Positions 22,210-35,193 of a DNA stretch of 64,000 nucleotides are shown here, piece after piece (the stretch's first letter is position 1; each line of letters begins with the position of its first letter). The notes beneath the pieces are model-generated. The model searched no databases, was not told where the DNA came from, and saw only the letters and a program-made list of their open reading frames with translations. The position numbers and the translations under genes are program-made. Source of the DNA: Coriaria nepalensis (taxonomy: Eukaryota > Streptophyta > Magnoliopsida > Cucurbitales > Coriariaceae); assembly GCA_027186245.1 (NCBI GenBank), contig CP114482.1:16511209-16575208 (forward strand). The letters are read 5' to 3'.

Positions 22210-23885
22210 ATCTTTTCAAGGCAACAATTCATTTGTTTAGCCTTAAAGTCGTGTCATTGAGTCTCTTTTAGTCATTAAATCATTCTAAATTAATTCGGCC
22301 GAATTCTATTTTCGCCCTTCAAACATTATTTTCTTACATAAGTTGCAATTAATCTATTGAAGACAACAATGCATTATTTTAGCATTAAAAAGCATATCAC
22401 TCAGTCTTTTCAATCATTAAATTGTTTGAAGGCACTTCGAACCAATTCTATTTTTGCATTTAAAACGCGACTTTCGTGCATAACTTCCAATTGATCTATT
22501 CATGGCAACAATGCCTTTTTTAGTGTTCAAGTCATATTTTTGCGTCTCTTTTAGTCAGTAAATCATTCCAAATCACTTCGTATGAAATTCGGCATTTAAA
22601 CATGACTTTCGTGCGTAACTTGCAGTTGATCTATTGAAGGCAACAATGCGTTTGTTTAGCCTTAAAGTCATGTCATTGAGTCTCTTTTAGTCATTAAATC
22701 ATTCTAAATTAATTCGACCGAATTCAATTTTCGCCCTTCAAACATTATTTTCTTACATAAGTTGAAATTAATCTATTGAAGACAACAATGCATTATTTTA
22801 GCATTAAAAAGCATATCACTCAGTCTTTTCAATCATTAAATTGTTTGAAGGCACTTCGAACCAATTCTATTTTTGCATTTAAAACGCGACTTTCGTGCAT
22901 AACTTCCAATTGATCTATTGATGGCAACTATGCATTTTTTAGCGTTCAAGCCATACTTTTGCGTCTTTTTTAGTCAGTAAATCATTCTAAATCACTTCGT
23001 ATGAAATTCGGCATTTAAACATGACTTTCGTGCGTAACTTGCAGTTGATCTATTGAAGGCAACAATGCATTTGTTTAGCCTTAAAGTCATGTCATTGAGT
23101 CTCATGTAGTCTTTAAATCATTCTAAATTAATTCGAACGAATTCTATTTTTGCCCTTCAAACATTATTTTCTTACATAACTTGTAATTAATCTACTGAAG
23201 ACAACAATGCATTATTTTAGCATTAAAAAGCATATCACTCAGTCTTTTCAATCATTAAATTGTTTGAAGGCACTTCGAACCAATTCTCTTTTTGCATTTA
23301 AAACGCGACTTTCGTGCATAATTTGCAATTGATCTATTGAGGGCAACTATTCCTTTTTTAGCATTCAAGTCATATTTTTGCGTCTCTTTTAGTCAGTACA
23401 TCATTCTAAATCACTTCGAACGAAATTCGGCTTTTAAACATGACTTTCGTGCGTAACTTGCAGTTGATCTATTATACAGAGCAATGCATTTGTTTAGCCT
23501 TAAAGTCATGTCATTGAGTCTCTTTTAGTCTTTAAATCATTCTAAATTAATTCGAACGAATTCTATTTTTGCCCTTCAAACATTATTTTCTTACATAACT
23601 TGTAATTAATCTATTGAAGACAACGATTCATTATTTTAGCATTAAAAAGCATATCACTCAGTCTTTTCAATCATTAAATTGTTTGAAGGCACTTCGAACC
23701 AATTCTATTTTTGCATTTAAAACGCGACTTTCGTGCATAACTTGCAATTGATCTATTGATGGCAACTATGCATTTTTTAGCGTTCAAGCCATACTTTTGC
23801 GTCTCTTTTAGTCAGTAAATCATTCTAAATCACTTCGTATGAAATTCGGCATTTAAACATGACTTTCGGGCGTAACTTGCAGTTG
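22210..23885 (+). repeat. Super-repeat copy 5, truncated to u1-u4
   Basis: Units at 22210 (u1), 22629 (u2), 23048 (u3) and 23467 (u4). The last unit keeps the u4 head and CAACGATTC (near 23624) but lacks the other u4 B markers. The homogenised domain therefore ends inside this unit, at about 23.64-23.70 kb. Confidence 0.88.
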
Positions 23886-25980
23886 ATCTATTGAAGGCAA
23901 CAATGCATTTGTTTAGACTTAAAGTCATGTCATTGAGTCTCTTTTAGTCTTTAAATTATTCTAAATTAATTCGAACGAATTCTATTTTTGCCCTTCATAC
24001 ATTATTTTCTTACATAACTTGTAATTAATCTATTGAAGACAACAATGCATTATTGTAGCATTAAAAAGCATATCACTCAGTCTTTTCAATCATTAAATTG
24101 TTTGATGGCACTTAGAACCAATTCTATTTTTGCATTTAAAACGCGACTTTCGTGCATAACTTGCAATTGATCTATTGATGGCAACTATGCCTTTTTTAGC
24201 GTTCAAGTCATATTTTTGCGTCTCTTTTAGTCAGTAAATCATTCTAAATCACTTCGAACGAAATTCGGCCTTTAAACATGACTTTCGTGCGTAACTTGCT
24301 GTTGATCTATTATACGGAACGATGCATTTGTTTAGCCTTAAAGTCATGTCATTGAGTCTCTTTTAGTCATTAAATCATTCTAAATTAATTCGACCGAATT
24401 CTATTTTCGCCCTTCAAACATTATTTTCTTACATAACTTGTAATTAATCTATTGAAGACAACAATGCATTATTTTAGCATTAAAAAGCATATCACTCAGT
24501 CTTTTCAATCATTAAATTGTTTGAAGGCACTACGAACCAATTCTCTTTTTGCATTTAAAACGTGACTTTCGTGCATAACTTGCAATTGACCTATTGATGG
24601 CGACTATGCCTTTTTTAACGTTCAAGTCATATTTTTGCGTCTCTTTTAGTCAGTAAATCATTCTAAATCACTTCGAACGAAATTCGGCCTTTGAACATGA
24701 CTTTCGTGCGTAACTTGCAGCAGATCTATTATACGGAACAATGCATTTGTTTAGCCTTAAAGTCATGTCATTGAGTCTCATGTAGTCTTTAAATCATTCT
24801 AAATTAATTCGAACGAATTCTATTTTTGCCCTTCAAACATTATTTTCTTACATAACTTGTAATTAATCTACTGAAGACAACAATGCATTATTTTAGCATT
24901 AAAAAGCATATCACTCAGTCTTTTCAATTATTAAATTGTTTGAAGGCACTTCGAACCAATTCTATTTTTGCATTTAAAACGCGACTTTCGTTCATAACTT
25001 GCAATTGATCTATTGATGGCAACTATGCCTTTTTTAGCGTTCAAGTCATGTTTTTGCGTCTCTTTTAGTCAGTAAATCATTCTAAATCACTTCGAACGAA
25101 ATTCGGCCTTTAAACATGACTTTCGTGCGTAACTTGCAGTTGATCTATTATACGGAACAATGCATTTGTTTAGCCTTAAAGTCATGTCATTGAGTCTCTT
25201 TTAGTCTTTAAATCATTCTAAATTAATTCGAACGAATTCCATTTTTGCCCTTCAAACATTATTTTCTTACATAACTTGTAATTAATCTACTGAAGACAAC
25301 AATGCATTATTTCAGCATTAAAAAGCATATCACTCAGTCTTTTCAATCATTAAATTGTTTGAAGGCACTTCGAACCAATTCTATTTTTGCATTTAAAACG
25401 CGACTTTCGTGCATAACTTGCAATTGATCTATTGATGGCAACTATGCATTTTTTAGCGTTCAGGCCATACTTTTGCGTCTCTTTTAGTCAGTAAATCATT
25501 CTAAATCACTTCGTATGAAATTCGGCATTTAAACATGACTTTCATGCGTAACTTGCAGTTGATCTATTGAAGGCAACAATGCATTTGTTTAGCCTTAAAG
25601 TCATGTCATTGAGTCTCTTTTAGTCATTAAATCATTCTAAATTAATTCGACCGAATTCTATTTTCGCCCTCCAAACATTATTTTCTTACATAACTTGTAA
25701 TTAATCTATTGATGACAACAATGCATTATTTTAGCATTAAAAAGCATATCACTCAGTCTTTTCAATCATTAAATTGTTTGAAGGCACTTCGAACCAATTC
25801 TCTTTTTGCATTTAAAACGCGACTTTAGTGCATGACTTGAAATTGATCTATTGATGGCAACTATGCATTTTTTAGCGTTCAAGTCATATTTTTGCGTCTC
25901 TTTTAGTCAGTAAATCATTCTAAATCACTTCGAACGAAATTCGGCCTTTAAACATAACGTTCGTGCATAACTTGCAGTTG
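23886..25980 (+). repeat. Units 58-62, diverged separator
   Basis: Five units start at 23886, 24305, 24724, 25143 and 25562. They show many changes not repeated next door: TTTAGACTTAAAG, AAATTATTC, CTTCATACATT, ATTGTAGC and CACTTAGAACC in unit 58; AACGATGC and CTTGCTGTTG at the edges of unit 59; CGACTATGCC and TTTGAACATG in the C of unit 59; TCGTTCATAAC and CATGTTTTTGCG in unit 60; CAGGCCATAC in unit 61. No super-period is visible. They look like older units that escaped recent amplification. Unit 62 already has the TTAGTGCATGAC and GACGTTCG-like features of the next domain. Confidence 0.8.
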
Positions 25981-26818
25981 ATCTATTATAGGCAACAATG
26001 CATTTGTTTAGCCTTAAAGTCATGTCACTGAGTCTCTTCTAGTCATTAAATCATTCTAAATTAGTTCGAACGAATTCTATTTTCGCCCTTAAAATATTAT
26101 TTTCTTACATAACTTGTAATTAATCTATTGAAGACAAAAATGCATTATTTTAGCATTAAAAAGCATATCACTCAGTCTTTTCAATCATTAAATTGTTTGA
26201 AGGCACTTCGAACCAATTCTCTTTTTGCATTTAAAACGCGACTTTCGTGCATAACTTGCAATTGATCTATTGATGGCAACTATGCCTTTTTTAGCGTTCA
26301 AGTCATATTTTTGTGTCTCTTTTAGTCAGTAAATCATTGTAAATCACTTCGTATGAAATTCGGCATTTAAACATGACTTTCGTGCATAACTTGCAGTTGA
26401 TCTATTATACGGAACAATGCATTTCTTTAGCCTTAAAGTCATGTCACTGAGTCACTTCTAGTCATTAAATCATTCTAAATTAGTTCGAACGAATTCTATT
26501 TTCGCCCTTAAAATATTATTTTCTTACATAACTTGTAATTAATCTATTGAAGACAAAAATGCATTATTTTAGCATTAAAAAGCATATCACTCAGTCTTTT
26601 CAATCATTAAATTGTTTGAAGGCACTTCGAACCAATTCTCTTTTTGCATTTAAAACGCGACTTTAGTGCATAACTTGCAATTGATCTATTGATGGCAACT
26701 ATGCATTTTTTAGCGTTCAAGTCATATTTTTGCGTCTCTTTTAGTCAGTAAATCATTCTAAATCACTTCGAACGAAATTCGGCCTTTAAACATGACGTTC
26801 GTGCATAACTTGCAGTTG

Positions 26819-28075
26819 ATCTATTATAGGCAACAATGCATTTGTTTAGCCTTAAAGTCATGTCACTGAGTCTCTTCTAGTCATTAAATCATTCTAAATT
26901 AGTTCGAACGAATTCTATTTTCGCCCTTAAAATATTATTTTCTTACATAACTTGTAATTAATCTATTGAAGACAAAAATGCATTATTTTAGCATTAAAAA
27001 GCATATCACTCAGTCTTTTCAATCATTAAATTGTTTGAAGGCACTTCGAACCAATTCTCTTTTTGCATTTAAAACGCGACTTTAGTGCATAACTTGCAAT
27101 TGATCTATTGATGGCAACTATGCATTTTTTAGCGTTCAAGTCATATTTTTGCGTCTCTTTTAGTCAGTAAATCATTCTAAATCACTTCGAACGAAATTCG
27201 GCCTTTAAACATGACTTTCGTGCATAACTTGCAGTTGATCTATTATAGGCAACAATGCATTTGTTTAGCCTTAAAGTCATGTCACTGAGTCTCTTCTAGT
27301 CATTAAATCATTCTAAATTAGTTCAAACGAATTCTATTTTCGCCCTTAAAATATTATTTTCTTACATAACTTGTAATTAATCTATTGAAGACAAAAATGC
27401 ATTATTTTAGCATTAAAAAGCATATCACTCAGTCTTTTCAATCATTAAATTGTTTGAAGGCACTTCGAACCAATTCTCTTTTTGCATTTAAAACGCGACT
27501 TTCGTGCATAACTTGCAATTGATCTATTGATGGCAACTATGCCTTTTTTAGCGTTCAAGTCATATTTTTGCGTCTCTTTTAGTTAGTAAATCAATCTAAA
27601 TCACTTCGAACGAAATTCGGCCTTTAAACATGACTTTCGTGCATAACTTGCAGTTGATCTATTATAGGCAACAATGCATTTGTTTAGCCTTAAAGTCATG
27701 CCGCTGAGTCTCTTCTAGTCATTAAATCATTCTAAATTAGTTCGAACGAATTCTATTTTCGCCCTTAAAATATTATTTTCTTACATAACTTGTAATTAAT
27801 CTATTGAAGACAAAAATGCATTATTTTAGCATTAAAAAGCATATCACTCAGTCTTTTCAATCATTAAATTGTTTGAAGGCACTTCGAGCCAATTCTCTTT
27901 TTGCATTTAAAACGCGACTTTAGTGCATGACTTGAAATTGATCTATTGATGGCAACTATGCATTTTTTAGCGTTCAAGTCATATTTTTGCGTCTCTTTTA
28001 GTCAGTAAATCATTCTAAATCACTTCGAACGAAATTCGGCCTTTAAACATGACGTTCGTGCATAACTTGCAGTTG
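26819..28075 (+). repeat. 1257-bp (3-unit) super-repeat, copy 1
   Basis: Units at 26819, 27238 and 27657. The first has TTTAGTGCATAAC at the end of B and TATGCAT in C. The second has TTTCGTGCATAAC, TATGCC and AAATCAATC. The third has ATGCCGCTG in A, TGACTTGAAATTG at the end of B and GACGTTCG in C. The same three-step pattern follows at 28076. Confidence 0.82.
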
Positions 28076-29332
28076 ATCTATTATAGGCAACAATGCATTT
28101 GTTTAGCCTTAAAGTCATGTCACTGAGTCTCTTCTAGTCATTAAATCATTCTAAATTAGTTCGAACGAATTCTATTTTCGCCCTTAAAATATTATTTTCT
28201 TACATAACTTGTAATTAATCTATTGAAGACAAAAATGCATTATTTTAGCATTAAAAAGCATATCACTCAGTCTTTTCAATCATTAAATTGTTTGAAGGCA
28301 CTTCGAACCAATTCTCTTTTTGCATTTAAAACGCGACTTTAGTGCATAACTTGCAATTGATCTATTGATGGCAACTATGCATTTTTTAGCGTTCAAGTCA
28401 TATTTTTGCGTCTCTTTTAGTCAGTAAATCATTCTAAATCACTTCGAACGAAATTCGGCCTTTAAACATGACTTTCGTGCATAACTTACAGTTGATCTAT
28501 TATAGGCAACAATGCATTTGTTTAGCCTTAAAGTCATGTCACTGAGTCTCTTCTAGTCATTAAATCATTCTAAATTAGTTCGAACGAATTCTATTTTCGC
28601 CCTTAAAATATTATTTTCTTACATAACTTGTAATTAATCTATTGAAGACAAAAATGCATTATTTTAGCATTAAAAAGCATATCACTCAGTCTTTTCAATC
28701 ATTAAATTGTTTGAAGGCACTTCGAACCAATTCTCTTTTTGCATTTAAAACGCGACTTTCGTGCATAACTTGCAATTGATCTATTGATGGCAACTATGCC
28801 TTTTTTAGCGTTCAAGTCATATTTTTGCGTCTCTTTTAGTCAGTAAATCAATCTAAATCACTTCGAACAAAATTCGGCCTTTAAACATGACTTTCGTGCA
28901 TAACTTGCAGTTGATCTATTATAGGCAACAATGCATTTGTTTAGCCTTAAAGTCATGCCACTGAGTCTCTTCTAGTCATTAAATCATTCTAAATTAGTTC
29001 GAACGAATTCTATTTTCGCCCTTAAAATATTATTTTCCTACATAACTTGTAATTAATCTATTGAAGACAAAAATGCATTATTTTAGCATTAAAAAGCATA
29101 TCACTCAGTCTTTTCAATCATTAAATTGTTTGAAGGCACTTCGAACCAATTCTCTTTTTGCATTTAAAACGCGACTTTAGTGCTTGACTTGAAATTGATC
29201 TATTGATGGCAACTATGCATTTTTTAGCGTTCAAGTCATATTTTTGCGTCTCTTTTAGTCAGTAAATCATTCTAAATCACTTCGAACGAAATTCGGCCTT
29301 TAAACATGACGTTCGTGCATAACTTGCAGTTG
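28076..29332 (+). repeat. 1257-bp super-repeat, copy 2
   Basis: Units at 28076, 28495 and 28914 repeat the pattern of copy 1: TTTAGTGC with TATGCAT; TTTCGTGC with TATGCC and AAATCAATC; then ATGCCACTG with TGCTTGACTTGAAATTG and GACGTTCG. Private changes include AACTTACAG near 28485, GAACAAAATTC near 28866 and TTTTCCTAC near 29035. Confidence 0.82.
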
Positions 29333-30589
29333 ATCTATTATACGGAACAATGCATTTCTTTAGCCTTAAAGTCATGTCACTGAGTCTCTTCTAGTCATTA
29401 AATCATTCTAAATTAGTTCGAACGAATTCTATTTTCGCCCTTAAAATATTATTTTCTTACATAACTTGTAATTAATCTATTGAAGACAAAAATGCATTAT
29501 TTTAGCATTAAAAAGCATATCACTCAGTCTTTTCAATCATTAAATTGTTTGAAGGCACTTCGAACCAATTCTCTTTTTGCATTTAAAACGCGACTTTAGT
29601 GCTTGACTTGAAATTGATCTATTGATGGCAACTATGCATTTTTTAGCGTTCAAGTCATATTTTTGCATCTCTTTTAGTCAGTAAATCATTCTAAATCACT
29701 TCGAACGAAATTCGGCCTTTAAACATGACGTTCGTGCATAACTGGAAGTTGATCTATTATACGGAACAATGCATTTCTTTAGCCTTAAAGTCATGTCACT
29801 GAGTCTCTTCTAGTCATTAAATCATTCTAAATTAGTTCGAACGAATTCTATTTTCGCCCTTAAAATATTATTTTCTTACATAACTTGTAATTAATCTATT
29901 GAAGACAAAAATGCATTATTTTAGCATTAAAAAGCATATCACTCAGTCTTTTCAATCATTAAATTGTTTGAAGGCACTTCGAACCAATTCTCTTTTTGCA
30001 TTTAAAACGCGACTTTCGTGCATAACTTGCAATTGATCTATTGATGGCAACTATGCCTTTTTTAGCGTTCAAGTCATATTTTTGCGTCTCTTTTAGTCAG
30101 TAAATCAATCTAAATCACTTCGAACGAAATTCGGCCTTTAAACATGACTTTCGTGCATAACTTGCAGTTGATCTATTATAGGCAACAATGCATTTGTTTA
30201 GCCTTAAAGTCATGCCACTGAGTCTTTTCTAGTCATTAAATCATTCTAAATTAGTTCGAACGAATTCTATTTTCGCCCTTAAAATATTATTTTCTTACAT
30301 AACTTGTAATTAATCTATTGAAGACAAAAATGCATTATTTTCGCATTAAAAAGCATATCACTCAGTCTTTTCAATCATTAAATTGTTTGATGGCACTTCG
30401 AACCAATTCTCTTTTTGCATTTAAAACGCGACTTTCGTACATAACTTGCAATTGATCTATTGATGGCAACTATGCCTTTTTTAGCGTTCAAGTCATATTT
30501 TTGCGTCTCTTTTAGTCAGTAAATCATTCTAAATCACTTCGAACGAAATTCGGCCTTTAAACATGACTGTCGTGCGTAACTTGCAGTTG
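29333..30589 (+). repeat. 1257-bp super-repeat, copy 3 (imperfect)
   Basis: Units at 29333, 29752 and 30171. The middle unit keeps TATGCC and AAATCAATC, and the third keeps ATGCCACTG. The first is replaced by a unit with an ATTATACGGAAC head and the TGCTTGACTTGAAATTG end that normally marks the third position. The third unit ends in sequence typical of the next domain (GATGGCACTTCG, TCGTACATAAC). The pattern therefore fades here. Confidence 0.7.
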
Positions 30590-33500
30590 ATCTATTGAAG
30601 GCAACAATGCATTTGTTTACCTTAAAGTCATTTCACTGAGTCTCTTTTAGTCATTAAATCATTCTAAATTAATTCGACCGAAATCTATTTTCGCCCTTCA
30701 AACATTATTTTCTTACATAACTTGCAATTAATCTATTGAAGACAACAATGCATTATTTTAGCATTAAAAAGCATATCACTCTGTCTTTTCAATCATTAAA
30801 TTGTTTGAAGGCACTTCGAACCAATTCTATTTTTGCATTTAAAACGCGACTTTCGTGCATAACTTGCAATTGATCTATTGATGGCAACTATGCCTTTTTT
30901 AGCGTTCAAGTCATATTTTTGCGTCTCTTTTAGTCAGTAAATCATTCTAAATAACTTCGAACGAAATTCGGCCTTTAAACATGACTTTCGCGCGTAACTT
31001 GCAGTTGATCTATTGAAGGTAACAATGCATTTGTTTAGCCTGAAAGTCATGTCACTGAGTCAATTCTAGTCATTAAATCATTCTAAATTAATTCGACCGA
31101 ATTCTATTTTCGCCCTTCAAACATTATTTTCTTACATAACTTGCAATTAATCTATTGAAGACAACAATGCATTATTTTAGCATTAAAAAGCATATCACTC
31201 AGTCTTTTCATTCATTAAATTGTTTGAAGGCACTTCGAACCAATTCTCTTTTTGCATTTAAAACGCGACTTTAGTGCATAACTTGCAATTGATCTATTGA
31301 TGGCAACTATGCATTTTTTAGCATTCAAGTCATATTTTTGCGTCTCTTTTTGTCAGTAAATCATTCTGAATCACTTCGAACGAAATTCGGCCGTTAAACA
31401 TTACTTTCGTGCATAACTTGCATTTGATCTATTATAGGCAACAATGCATTTGTTTAGCCTTAAAGTCATGTCACTGAGTCTCTTCTAGCCATTAAATCAT
31501 TCTAAATTAGTTCGAACGAATTCTATTTTCGCTCTTCAAATATTATTTTCTTACATAACTTGTAATTAATCTATTGAAGACAACAATGCATTATTTTAGC
31601 ATTAAAAAGCATATCACTCAGTCTTTTCAATCATTAAATTGTTTGATGGCACTTCGAACCAATTCTCTTTTTGCATTTAAAACGCGACTTTCGTACATAA
31701 CTTGCAATTGATCTATTGATGGCAACTATGCCTTTTTTAGCGTTCAAGTCATATTTATGCGTCTCTTTTAGTCAGTAAATCATTCTAAATCACTTCGAAC
31801 GAAATTCGGCCTTTAAACATGACTTTCGTGCGTAACTTGCAGTTGATCTATTATACGGAACAATGCATTTCTTTAACCTTAAATTATTGTCACTGAGTCT
31901 CTTCTAGTCATTAAATCATTCTAAATTAGTTCGAACGAATTCTATTTTCACCCTTCAAATATTATTTTCTTACATAACTTGTAATTAATCTATTGAAGAC
32001 AAGAATGCATTATTTTAGCATTAAAAAGCATATCACTCAGTCTTTTCAATCATTAAATTGTTTGATGGCACTTCGAATCAATTCCCTTTTTGCATTTAAA
32101 ACGCGACTTTCGTGCATAACTTGCAATTGATCTATTGATGGCAACTATGCCTTTTTAAGCGTTCAAGTCATATTTTTGCGTCTCTTTTAGTCAGTAAATC
32201 ATTCTAAATCACTTCGAACGAAATTCAGCCTTTAAACATGACTTTCGTGCGTAACTTGCAGTTGATCTATTCAAGGTAACAATGCATTTGTTTAGCCTTA
32301 AAGTCATGTCATTGAGTCTCTTTTAGTCTTTAAATCATTCTAAACTAATTCGAACGAATTCTATTTTTGCCCTTCAAACATTATTTTCTTACATAACTTG
32401 CAATTAATCTATTGAAGACAACAATGCATTATTTTAGCATTAAAAAGCATATCACTCAGTCTTTTCAATCATTAAATTGTTTGATGGCACTTCGAACCAA
32501 TTCTCTTTTTGCATTTAAAACGCGACTTTCGTGCATAACTTGCAATTGATCTATTGATGGCAACTATGCCTTTTTAAGCGTTCAAGTCTTATTTTCGCGG
32601 CTCTTATAGTCAGTAAATCATTCTAAATCACTTGGAACGAAATTCGGCCTTTAAACATGACTTTCGTGCGTAACTTGCAGTTGATCTATTGAAGGCAACA
32701 ATGCATTTGTTTAGCCTTAAAGTCATGTCATTGAGTCTCTTTAGTCATTAAATCATTCTAAATTAATTCGAACGAATTCTATTTTCGCCCTTCAAACATT
32801 ATTTTCTTACATAACTTGCAATTAATCTATTGAAGACAACAATGCATTATTTTAGCATTAAAAAGCATATCACTCAGTCTTTTCATTCATTAAATTGTTT
32901 GAAGGCACTTCGAACCAATTCTCTTTTTGCATTTAAAACGCGACTTTCGTGCATAACTTGCAATTGATCTATTGATTGCAACTATGCCTTTTTTAGCGTT
33001 CAAGCCATATTTTTGCGGCTCTTTTAGTCAGTAAATCATTCTAAATCACTTCGTATGAAATTCGGCATTTAAACATGAATATCTTGAATAACTTGCAGTT
33101 GATCTATTATACGGAACAATGCATTTCTTTAGCCTTAAATTCATGTCACTGAGTCTCTTCTAGTCATTAAATCATTCTAAATTAGTTCGAACGAATTCTA
33201 TTTTCACCCTTCAAATATTATTTTCTTACATAACTTGTAATTAATCTATTGAAGACAAGAATGCATTATTTTAGCATTAAAAAGCATATCACTCAGTCTT
33301 TTCAATCATTAAATTGTTTGATGGCACTTCGAATCAATTCCCTTTTTGCATTTAAAACGCGACTTTCGTGCATAACTTGCAATTGATCTATTGATGGCAA
33401 CTATGCCTTTTTAAGCGTTCAAGTCATATTTTTGCGTCTCTTTTAGTCAGTAAATCATTCTAAATCACTTCGAACGAAATTCGGCCTTTAAACATGACTT

Positions 33501-35193
33501 TCGTGCGTAACTTGCAGTTGATCTATTCAAGGTAACAATGCATTTGTTTAGCCTTAAAGTCATGTCATTGAGTCTCTTTTAGTCTTTAAATCATTCTAAA
33601 CTAATTCGAACGAATTCTATTTTTGCCCTTCAAACATTATTTTCTTACATAACTTGCAATTAATCTATTAAAGACAACAATGCATTATTTTAGCATTAAA
33701 AAGCATATCACTCAGTCTTTTCAATCATTAAATTGTTTGATGGCACTTCGAACCAATTCTCTTTTTGCATTTAAAACGCGACTTTCGTACATAACTTGCA
33801 ATTGATCTATTGATGGCAACTATGCCTTTTTTAGCGTTCAAGTCTTATTTTCGCGGCTCTTATAGTCAGTAAATCATTCTAAATCACTTGGAACGAAATT
33901 CGGCCTTTAAACATGACTTTCGTGCGTAACTTGCAGTTGATCTATTGAAGGCAACAATGCATTTGTTTAGCCTTAAAGTCATGTCATTGAGTCTCTTTAG
34001 TCATTAAATCATTCTAAATTAATTCGAACGAATTCTATTTTCGCCCTTCAAACATTATTTTCTTACATAACTTGCAATTAATCTATTGAAGACAACAATG
34101 CATTATTTTAGCATTAAAAAGCATATCACTCAGTCTTTTTAATCATTAAATTGTTTGAAGGCACTTCGAACCAATTCTCTTTTTGCGTTTAAAATGCGAC
34201 TTTTGTGCATAACTTGCAATTGATCTATTGATCGCAACTATGCATTTTTTAGCCTTAAAGTCATCTTTGCGTCTCTTTTAGTCAGTGAATCATTCTAAAT
34301 CACTTCGAACGAAATTCGGCCTTTAAACATGACTTTTGTGCGTAACTTGCAGTTGATCTATTGAAGGCAACAATGCATTTGTTTAGCCTTAAATTCATGT
34401 CACTGAGTCTCTTCTAGTCATTAAATCATTCTAAATGAATTCGAACGAATTCTATTTTCGCCCTTCAAATATTATTTTCTTACATAACTTGTAATTAATC
34501 TATTGAAGACAACAATGCAATATTTTAGAATTAAAAACCATATCAGTCAGTCTTTTCAATCAGTAAATTGTTTGAAGGCACTTCGAACCAATTCTCTTTT
34601 TGCATTTAAAATGCGACTTTCGTGCATAACTTGCAATTGATCTATTGATGGCAACTGTGCATTTTTTAGATTTTAAGTCATATTTTTGCGTCTCTTTTAG
34701 TCAGTAAATCATTCTAAATCACTTCGTATGAAATTTGGCATTTGAACATGACTTTCGTGCATAACTTGCCGTTGATCTATTATAGGCAACAATGCATTTG
34801 TTTAACTTTAAATTCATGTCACTGAGTCTCTTCTAGTCATTAAATCATTCTAAATTAGTTCGAACGAATTCGATTTTCGCCCTTCAAATATTATTTTCTT
34901 CCATAACTTGTAATTGATCTATCGAAGACAACAATGCATTATTTTAGCATTAAAAAGCATATCACTCAGTCTTTTCAATCATTAAATTGTTTGAAGACAC
35001 TTCGAACCAATTCTCTTTTTGCATTTAAAACGCGACTTTCGTACATAACTTGCAATTGATCTATTGATGGCAACTATGCCTTTTTTAGCGTTCAAGTCAT
35101 ATTTTTGCGTCTCTTTTAGTCAGTAAATCATTCTAAATCACTTCGAACGAAATTCGACCTTTAAACATGACAGTCGTGCGTAACTTGCAGTTG
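30590..35193 (+). repeat. 11-unit (4604-bp) super-repeat, copy 1
   Basis: Units at 30590, 31008, 31427, 31846, 32265, 32684, 33102, 33521, 33940, 34356 and 34775. Markers in order: GTTTACCTTAAAG (1-bp deletion); CCTGAAAGTC; TCTAGCCATT with GCTCTTCAAATATT; AAATTATTGTC; ATTCAAGGTAAC; GTCTCTTTAGTC (1-bp deletion); AAATTCATG with CTTTAGCC; ATTCAAGGTAAC again; a unit with GTCTCTTTAGTC and a short C; AAATGAATTC with AGAATTAAAAACC; GTTTAACTTTAAATTC with GAATTCGATTTT. All eleven recur in order from 35194. Confidence 0.9.

Larger units (their letters stand above)
25981..30589 (+). repeat. Units 63-73, GACAAAAATG family
   Basis: Eleven units of exactly 419 bp start at 25981. They share CACTGAGTC, TTCTAGTC, TTAGTTCGAACG and CCCTTAAAATATT in A, and GACAAAAATGC in B, none of which is typical to the left. 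Heads are ATTATAGGCAAC or ATTATACGGAAC. B ends alternate between TTTCGTGCATAAC, TTTAGTGCATAAC and TTTAGTGC(A/T)TGACTTGAAATTG. C alternates between TATGCC and TATGCAT. These alternations repeat every three units from 26819. Confidence 0.88.
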
